The notes below the pieces were generated by a model. That model made no database searches. It saw nothing but the letters and a program-made list of their open reading frames with translations, and was not told where the DNA came from. DNA of 34,333 bases from Mesotaenium endlicherianum (Eukaryota > Streptophyta > Zygnematophyceae > Zygnematales > Mesotaeniaceae). The stretch spans positions 356,759-391,091 of the forward strand of contig WELA01011897.1 of assembly GCA_009602735.1 (NCBI GenBank). Reading direction: 5' to 3'. Positions 20,901-29,900 of this stretch are shown in pieces (the stretch's first letter is position 1; every line of letters begins with the position of its first letter). Made by a program: the position numbers and the translations under genes.

Positions 20901-23900
20901 TTGGTTCTCCTCTCTCTCCTCTCTTCTCTCTCTCTCCTCTCTCCCTTGCTTGCTTTCTGGTCTGGTCTGCAGGTCTGCTCGTTGTCTATCTCCTCTCCTT
21001 TCCCTCTTTCGGAGTCTCTTGAAATGAATTGACTTACCAAATAGGCGATTAACAATTAATAAAGATCTTTATATCAGCAAGTAATCTTATGGTATTTCCG
21101 TTAACTAATTAAACGGCAAAGGACAATACACTAGTAGGGAATAATACTCGTAAGTCAAATGCGAGTAAACTAGCATCAATGATGCAAATCAGTAAACTCA
21201 TACATAAGCAAGGTTAGAAGACAGTGCGTATCAATGGCTTCTCGCCTTGGATTCAGAGTTCTCTCAGTAAGCTGTACAAGAGAGTTGGCCTCGTTTCCGA
21301 ATGCCGAACTCGAGAGCAATGCCTAGCGTATGTACATGGAATGAGTTTACTGTTCAACGGTCAGTGCGATGGCACCGCCTACCCGGGAGTTAACCACGTT
21401 GGTAGGACCTCGGTTAACCAAATCCACCGCCATCTCCCATCATCCCGAATAGCCATCCATCATAGGGATGTCATCTGGCCATTCATCTAGCATATCGCAC
21501 TTAGATGCATATCAAGGCAGTTCGCTGCTACCGAGTACGGAAGTCAGCTTGCTGTCAAAGAATGTGTCAGCAAGCTGACTTATATGGACTTTCAGCCTGC
21601 TGCTTTCGACTGAGTCAGCAAACTGATAATTATGTAAAGTCCAGCAGACTGACTATTAACTAAAGTTCAGCAGGCTGAACTTAATTAACTATTATATTTA
21701 AATGAATATTATATCCACTAATATACTGATTCATTACAATCCCTCCAACTTAACTTGTTGTCGCCTCGACAACATTAAACTGCAGAAATTTTAAATAAGG
21801 GAACTGAACCTGACCAGCCTCCCTTACTGACTGCCTCTTCAGCGTGTCACCTTAAGGGGTTGTTCCTGGGGCTTCAGGGTCAGGAGACGGAGATCTGGAC
21901 CTAGATCTGGACAGCCCTCTAGGTCTGTCAGCTGGCCTTCTAAAGAACCCTGTTTGCTCTAAAGTTGGCCCTCGGGGAGAACGGAGGATGGTGGCCTGCT
22001 CTTCAACTATTTGGGTGTTGATTCCCACATAGACAGGCATTCCAGTAGGATGCTGAAATACATTGGCTAGAGGTACATGCCCCTGAGCGGAGGGGGAGGC
22101 TGGCATACCTCTGGCCCACCCGCGTGTCCCTCTTCTGGCACCCCTGTCCTCTGGGGATTTCTGTCTGTGTCTGCTGCCCAGTACAGTCAGATCAGCTTCT
22201 TCCCCTGCTTGGGCAGGTGGGCTGGGGGAGCGAGCGCGGGGTCCAGTTGTCGCCATAACGGGGATCACATTCCACACACCTGATCGTGGTTCTTTAGGAA
22301 GTGCCACTGCCTGTCCCTGGGTATCCTGAGTACCTGCTGCTGATGCTTCTCCTCTGCCTTGTTCTTCTTCCTCATCCTCCTCATCCTCCTCCTCGGAGAG
22401 AGTAGGGGTCTCGTCCACTAAGTCGTCCTGCTCCCTAGTAGACATGGAGTAGTCTACCGACCTCCCTTTCTTAGGGCGCGCTGGAGGTTGCTTGGCCTTC
22501 AGCCTACTGATATCTATCCGGCCTGCATTCTTTGCCCATTTGACAAAGGCATGCTTTCCCTTAGAGAAGTAGTCTCTTCCCCTCCTCCTATGTTCCTTGG
22601 TCTCTGCATTCATATTGCTCAGGCATCCATTCAGCCTGGGGTCCCAAGGGGCAATGTGAGGTGGTAGGATGAGATAGCCGTCTAGGCCATAGTGGAAGTC
22701 ATCCGGTTGGGCTCGGTCACACTCCTGCTTCTTATTTGTGACGGTCATCCACCTCCAGTCTGTTGGCTGCTGGTAGTACTGGGGTCCGTGCTCAGCCTTC
22801 CTCAGTTTACACGGGAACCAGTGGGGAGAGAACATCTGCTGTCCTGCTTCCCTGGCCAAGTACTCCCAGCTCCTTCTCTCAACTTCATTGTAAGCTGGCA
22901 GGAGTGTGAGGTAGAATACCGTATCCTTAAAGCTATCGGGCCGCATGCTCACCATCCGGATGAGTCTCTGATCTCCCACTATTCCCGGTATGGGGACCGG
23001 CTTGTCCTCTGAATCATCTGCGAGATACCGGGCCTGCTCTGCTGTATAGCCCACCATCTTAGCATAATCTTCGTAAAGGACCACGCCGGTGTGTGTCTCG
23101 ATGTACCTGTCCAGTGCTGTAGCTCCTTCCTTCTGTAGCAGTGTTGTCTGTTCCAGCCTGTTGATCTCCTGGGCTGCCAGCAATGCTTCCTTCAGGTTAT
23201 CGAAGTTTTGGCCACCCACCACAGTATACCTGTAAGTGGCCAAGCTCTTCTGTCTGTCCGCTTCAATCTTTTTTCTTTTCTCCTCTTCTGCCGCTGCCGC
23301 TTCTTCTTGCTGTTTCTTCTGTCTCTCCTCCTCAGCCTTCCTGAGGTTTTCCGCTTCCTGATCCTTCTTCCTCTGTGCCTCTTCTGCCGCCTCTTGTTGT
23401 TTGCGGACCCTTTCTTGTTCTCTCCTGGTGAGGGACGTCGCCGCCAGCTCCTTCTGGTATTGCTCCATTGTCCTCCTGGCTTCTTCTGCCTTGCGCTTTC
23501 TGTCCTCCTTTTGTGTGGTGGGCGCCATCCTGCACATGTAACCAGGGCACAAGTTAGTAGGATATGGACCTTTGTCATAGGGATTGCAGGAAGTATGTTA
23601 GTATTTAGTATAGTGGCTTCGCTGCTGTTTACCTTACAGGATGATTGCTAAAAGTTGACGTAGTTGCGATGCGCTACACATAAACGTATGAGTGTGTTTT
23701 TATCGCTCTCGCTCACTAACTGTCATATATTTTCCCCTCCAACTTAAATGGAGACAGGACCGCCTGTCACCTTCCCGTGTCAACTGAAATGACAGTTATG
23801 GAGGGACTCCAGCGGCCCGAAGGTGGAACCGTGTCAACGCCCCTTTGGCATTGGTCAAGTGGTCCTTAAACTCCCAAGTGTCCCCAGAGGCATCGTAACC

Positions 23901-26900
23901 CTTCCATCGAATGAGGTATTTCATGACATATTTAGACGATCGACGGACCGAGCGAGCGTCTAAAATCTCATCGACCTCATATTCCTCAGGGTCGCCGTCC
24001 CGGACAGCGGGGACCGGTCCCGGTTGGACAGGGAACCGACCTGTGAACAGTGTATCACCTTTGATGTACGGTTCCAGGAAGGAGACATTAAAGACCGGGT
24101 GCCCCTTGTATTCAGCTGACATGTTCAGTTTGTAAGCATTCTGACCGACACGACGGACCACCGAATATGGACCGACCCAGACAGGGCCAAGCTTTTTCTT
24201 GACCACACCAGGGAGGTACAGGTGCTGAGAATGCAGTTTGACTAAATCCCCCTTGGAAAATGTCAGTTCCCGACGGTGTTGATTAGCGTATTTTTGTTGG
24301 TTTTCTTGGGCCGTGTGCAAGTTTCGTTGGACTTCTGACAGGGTGTCAGCAAACTCCTGAGTTAACTGGAGGGAGACCGGGTTGTCAATCCCTTCAGGGT
24401 GAGTTAAAGATTCCCCTAGCACATCTAGAGGAGACTTAGGGACTCTACCCAGGCTGAGTTCAAAAGGAGTTTTGCCCGTTGACGCGTGCACCGCACTGTT
24501 GACCGCAAACTGAATTTGAGGCAACAGGTCATCCCAATTATCTTGTTTTTGGTTAATATATGCTCTCAGCACCTCCTGCAGAACTCGGTTAGTTCTTTCA
24601 GTCTGCCCATCAGTCTGAGGGTGGTTTGCTGTGCTGAGCAGCTGTTTGACTCCCATTAACCCCATTAAAGCTCTCCAGAACTTAGAGGTGAATTTTGAGT
24701 CTCTGTCTGAGATGATATTAGAAGGGAGCCCATGTTGGCATACTACATGGTTGTAAAACTGTCTCGCTGTTTCGAGTGCAGTCACTTTGACAGTTGTGGG
24801 GATAAAAATGACCATTTTTGTCAGTTTATCCACGACTACCAGTATTGAATCATGCCCGTTGGCAGTTCTTGGTAGTGAGACCACCCAGTCCATGGATATA
24901 GTTTCCCAGCGTCCCGCTGGGATGGGTAGCGGTTGCAAGAGACCTCCGGGTGGTGTGTGCCGAGACTTATTTCTCTGACACTGGTCACAGGACTTGACAT
25001 ATTTCAAGACCTCCCGGGGTAACCCCTCCCAATGATAATGTTTTGCCAGTTTGCCAACAGTTTTGGCCTGCCCCAAATGTCCACCCAGGAGACTGTCATG
25101 AGCTTGACTCAGTAAGAGAGACCTTATTTCCAAATTATTAGGAATGACCAGCTTCAGCCTGCCTGAAGTGGTTTCAGTCACCCAGACCCCTCCCTTGAGC
25201 TTATACCCGAGTGCGGTAGCACGACACATACCAGTAGTGGGGCTGGGCTCAAATGTTGGGTCAGAAAGGTAGGCTTTCCTAAGTTGTTCAAGGAAGGACT
25301 TTTTCACCTTTAGTGAAGTGAGTGCACACAGGACTTTATCTACAGCATGCTGACTAAAGTTCCTTTCTTGCAAGTCAGGTCTTCTAGAGAGTGCATCAGC
25401 AGGATTCAACTTCCCTGGTTTGTAGTCGATCTGGACTTGGAACTGCTCCAGCATCTGGCTCCAGCGGTTCTCCCTCCTCGACAGCTTGGACTTCTTCTGA
25501 AAGTGGGTCAGAGCTAGATGATCTGTAATCACCTTAAAAGCTTTACCATGTAAGTATGCTCTCCACTGTTTGAGTACATGAATGATAGCTAGCAGCTCTT
25601 TATCATGCACTGAGTAATTAATCTCCGCTGGATTAAATTTCATAGACTCATACAACACAGGATGCCACTCCTGCCGTACCTTACCATCCTTTGTGGTTTT
25701 GTCAGCAGGCTGCAACAAAATAGCACCCATGGCAAAATCAGAGGCATCAGTAACCACCTGCACCGGTTTGCTGGGGTCATACACGGCTAGCACTGGGGCA
25801 GAACAAAGGGCATCTTTAAGGGTCTGGAAGGCAGCCTGCTGCTCTTCCCCCCACACATACCCGATGTCTTTCTTAGTAAGGTCAGTCAGTTTACTGGCCT
25901 TTGTGGAATAATTCTCAATAAATCTCCTATAGTAGTTAGCCAACCCGAGGAAGGATCTAACTTCAGAGACAGACTGTGGTACTGGCCAGTCCCTTATGGT
26001 CTGGACTTTCTTAGGATCCACACTGATGCCCTCTTTACTGACAACGTGGCCTAAGAATTCAATACTTTCCTTAAAGAAATCACACTTGCTCATTTTAGCA
26101 TACAAGTGATTTTTCCGCAGAGTGTCCAGCACTTTCTTTAAGTGTTCAGTGTGCTGAGCTTCATCTTTAGAGAAAATTAAAATATCATCCAGGAAAACTT
26201 GCACAAACTTATCCAAATAAGGTCTGAAAATGTCATTCATAGCACCCATAAAGGTAGCAGGAGCATTAGTCAGTCCAAATGGCATCACGTTGAACTCATA
26301 GTGTCCATAACGTGTGCGGAAAGCAGTCTTGTGTTCATCCCCCTCAGCAATTCTGATTTGATGATAACCACTCTTGAGATCTATCTTACTGAACACCTTA
26401 GCGCCAGACAGGGTATCAAGCAAGTCCTCGATTCTGGGTAAAGCATACTTGTTCTTTACTGTAATTCTGTTCAGGGCTCTGTAATCCACACACATCCGCA
26501 TACTGCCATCCTTTTTCTTAACAAATAGGATAGGTGCGCCGTACGGTGATTTACTGGGAGAAATGTAACCATTTTCCTCCAGCTCTGCAATCTGTGTTTT
26601 CAACTCCTCACTCTCCAAATAAGACAAGCCATACGTGCGTTGCCAGGGTGGCTGGCTACCAGGTAATAAATCAATCCTATGATCTACTTCCCGCTTAGGG
26701 GGTAGTCCTGGAGGCATATTAAACACATCCGTGTACTGAGCAACAATGTTTGCAGCAGTAGGGTGTTCCGGAGGGTGTACCTTTTTCTCAACCACTTCTT
26801 CAGGTTGAGGAGGTACCTCTCTTAGCAGCAGACAGAACATTCTGTCTTCCTTCTGGTTCCAGCTTTTGACGAACTCCATTGCATTCAGCAACTTGCATCC

Positions 26901-29900
26901 TTCTGGAAGCCTCTTCTTTTCCTTCATTTGCCATCCACACAGGACAAGAGGAAGAGCACTGGTGGGTGCCAAGTCAGTCTGCCCATCACTGGCTCCTCTC
27001 ACTTTAACTGTACCTCTGCTCCAACACACTTCAGCTTGATGTCTATTAAGCCAGGACCTGCCTAGCACGAGATCATAAAAGCCAGTGTTGAGTACCTCAA
27101 ATGTAAGCGTTTCAGTTAGAACTGCAATGCCAGAACCTAACTGGACCTCAATAGGCTTGGTTATAACTCCTCCCGGGATACTTGAGGCATCTCCAAGGAA
27201 TATTTTTCTATTCCCTTGGGTGACAGTAGGCAGCCTTAGCCGCTTAACTAAGTCCTTGTGGATAAAAGTATGTGACGCCCCTCCGTCAACAAATGCCCTC
27301 ACCTTCCTACCTGCAATCATGCAATGCAGTAGGATAGGGGGGACTGTCTTTTCCTGACTTTCGCATTGTTCTCCTGACGTAGCAAAGAAATGTTGGACAT
27401 CAGGTGGAACAAGAGCATCCAGAGTGTGCACTCTCTGGACGTCTATATTGCTGATGGTCTCCTTTATCTGGTTGTCAGGCATGCATAGTGAATCCAGTTC
27501 AGCAGGACCCATAATACCTGCTACGAGGGCAGCTAGTGACGACTCACTATCTCTAGCATCCTCACAGTCAGTAGACTGGATTACTGACTGTTGCTGTCTT
27601 TTAAAGGCTGGTCTTTTCTCTCGACCTTAGGCAGGTGCTTGACCGGACACTGTTCTCTGTAGTGGCCTTTCTGCTGACAATGGTAGCAAGTAGATTTTGC
27701 TGAGGCTGGTCTCGGCTTAGTCCTACCACCACCCCTTCCATAGCCACCTCGAGAGGGACCACCTCTACCTCTAGACTGAATAGCATTGTACTCATACTCA
27801 TATTCATCACCCTGATTATCCTCAGCCTGGTCTCCTTCAACTGCATTGTAGGAACCGTGGGGCTTTTTGACAATCTTAGACACCAAAGCGTTACTCTGGC
27901 GCTTGTGATTGAACTGCTGCTGATCCCAGGCGTCAGCATCCTGGATCAAGTCAGCCAGTTTCTCATACTTTTTCTCAGCAAAATGACCAGAGACCTCGGA
28001 TTTCAAGCCATACCTGAAGTATGCTATCCTATACCGTTCTGGCAAATCAGGCTGCTTCATCATGTTCTCTTGGAACTTTTGAGCAAACTCAGCAACTGAA
28101 GTGGTCTGCTTCAGTGTCAGGGAGATCATCGCATAGATAGCTTTCTCCTGCTGGTTGATGACATCAAACTTCTCATGCAACTTCTCGACAAACTCTACCC
28201 ACGTAGGGTCACCGAGTTGCCGAGCCTTACGCTCTTCCTTCCAGTAAAGCCACCAGTCTGCGGCACTGCCTTTCAGTAGCGCACCGGTGTGCCTGACCTT
28301 CTCGTAATCTTGCAGTTCTGGGTAGTTCTCCAGCCACTGCTCAACATCCGCGAGAAACTTGATCAGGTAATATTTTCTGTTTCCCTCAGGATCATAGTCC
28401 TGGGGAGGTTTCGGCTTGGGCTTACTAGGCCCTCGGCCACCACCACTAGTGGTGTGAGACCCCAGTTGGTCTCTGTCCCGGAGTAGGGACATTATGATTC
28501 TTTTGTCCTCCTGCTGGGACTGATACATGGTCGCCATTTGCGACTGCATCTGAACGAACAATGCTCCCAAGTCTACATTTTGGGGTGGTAGATTAGCAAA
28601 TGCAGCAGCAGCATTGGCATCTACTCGCTGAGTAGTGTCCTCAACAATCCCTCTTGCTCCTGCAGCAGCAATTCCTGCCGCATTCAGCCGGTCACGTATT
28701 TGACCTAGGGGTACATTGAGTTGTACGGCAGGAGGTGGGTTCAGAACATTGGCCCTTGATGCCATAAGTTCTTCAACAGTGCGCTCGTCAGCTGGCTGTC
28801 CTTCCCTCCTTTGTATATCTTCAGCGGCCTTTGCTACTTGTTCAGCTTCTAGTCTGGCTATCTCCTCCTCAGCTTGCTGAGCTGCGACTGAGGCAATAGC
28901 AGCTGCCTCATCTGCAGCCTCCCTAGCTGCAGTATCCGCTACTGCTTCCGAATAGGTACGGTTTCCCGCTACATGGCTTTCCGCCTGGTTTTCGACATTC
29001 TCGTTATCCTGGTTCTCCATGTCTCGGGAGTTGCTAGTTTGAGACCTTGTCCTTACCATACAAAGAAGACTGTGATAACTGCTCCGATACCACTGAAATG
29101 AATCGACTTACCAAATAGGCGATTAACAATTAATAAAGATCTTTATATCAGCAAGTAATCTTTATGGTATTTCCGTTAACTAGTTAAACGGCAAAGGACA
29201 ATACACTAGCAGGGAATAATACTCGTAAGTCAAATGCGAGTAAACTAGCATCAATGATGCAAATCAGTAAACTCATACATAAGCAAGGTTAGAAGACAGT
29301 GCGTATCAATGGCTTCTCGCCTTGGATTCAGAGTTCTCTCAGTAAGCTGTACAAGAGAGTTGGCCTCGTTTCCGAATGCCGAACTCGAGAGCAATGCCTA
29401 GCATATGTACATGGAATGAGTTTACTGTTCAACGGTCAGTGCGATGGCACCGCCTACCCGGGAGTTAACCACGTTGGTAGGACCTCGGTTAACCAAATCC
29501 ACCGCCATCTCCCATCATCCCGAATAGCCATCCATCATAGGGATGTCATCTGGCTATTCATCTAGCATATCGCACTTAGATGCATATTAAGGCAGTTCGC
29601 TGCTACCGAGTACGGAAGTCAGCTGGCTGTCAAAGAATGGGTCAGCAAGCTGACTTATATGGACTTCAGCTTGCTGCTTCCGGCTGAGTCATTAAACTGA
29701 TAATTATGTAAAGTCCCGCAGACTGACTATTAACTAAAGTTCAGCAGGCTGGACTTAATTAACTATTATATTTAAATGAATATTATATCCACTAATATAC
29801 TGATTCATTACATCTCTCCTCTCCGTTCTCTGGCTCTCTTTTGCCCTCTTGCTCAATTTCTTGGCTGATTTTGAAGTCTGGTGGTCTGCTGGTCCTCTCT

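Larger units (their letters stand above)
21020..29812 (-). mobile_element. Chromovirus copy B, full-length and apparently intact
   Basis: 8,793 bp in minus orientation with 719-bp LTRs at both ends. Gag, pol and ORF3 are all open, and the frameshift signal, PBS and PPTs are conserved. It is inverted relative to copy A, 1.5 kb away in the same intron, and nearly identical to it in the internal region. It is the best candidate here for an autonomous member, though its two LTRs differ at roughly 2-3% of positions by eye, which argues against very recent insertion. Confidence 0.95.

Noticed and set aside
19600..21019. CRISPR-like regular array
   Set aside because: Units vary in length and sequence, spacers are CT tracts, and the context is eukaryotic.
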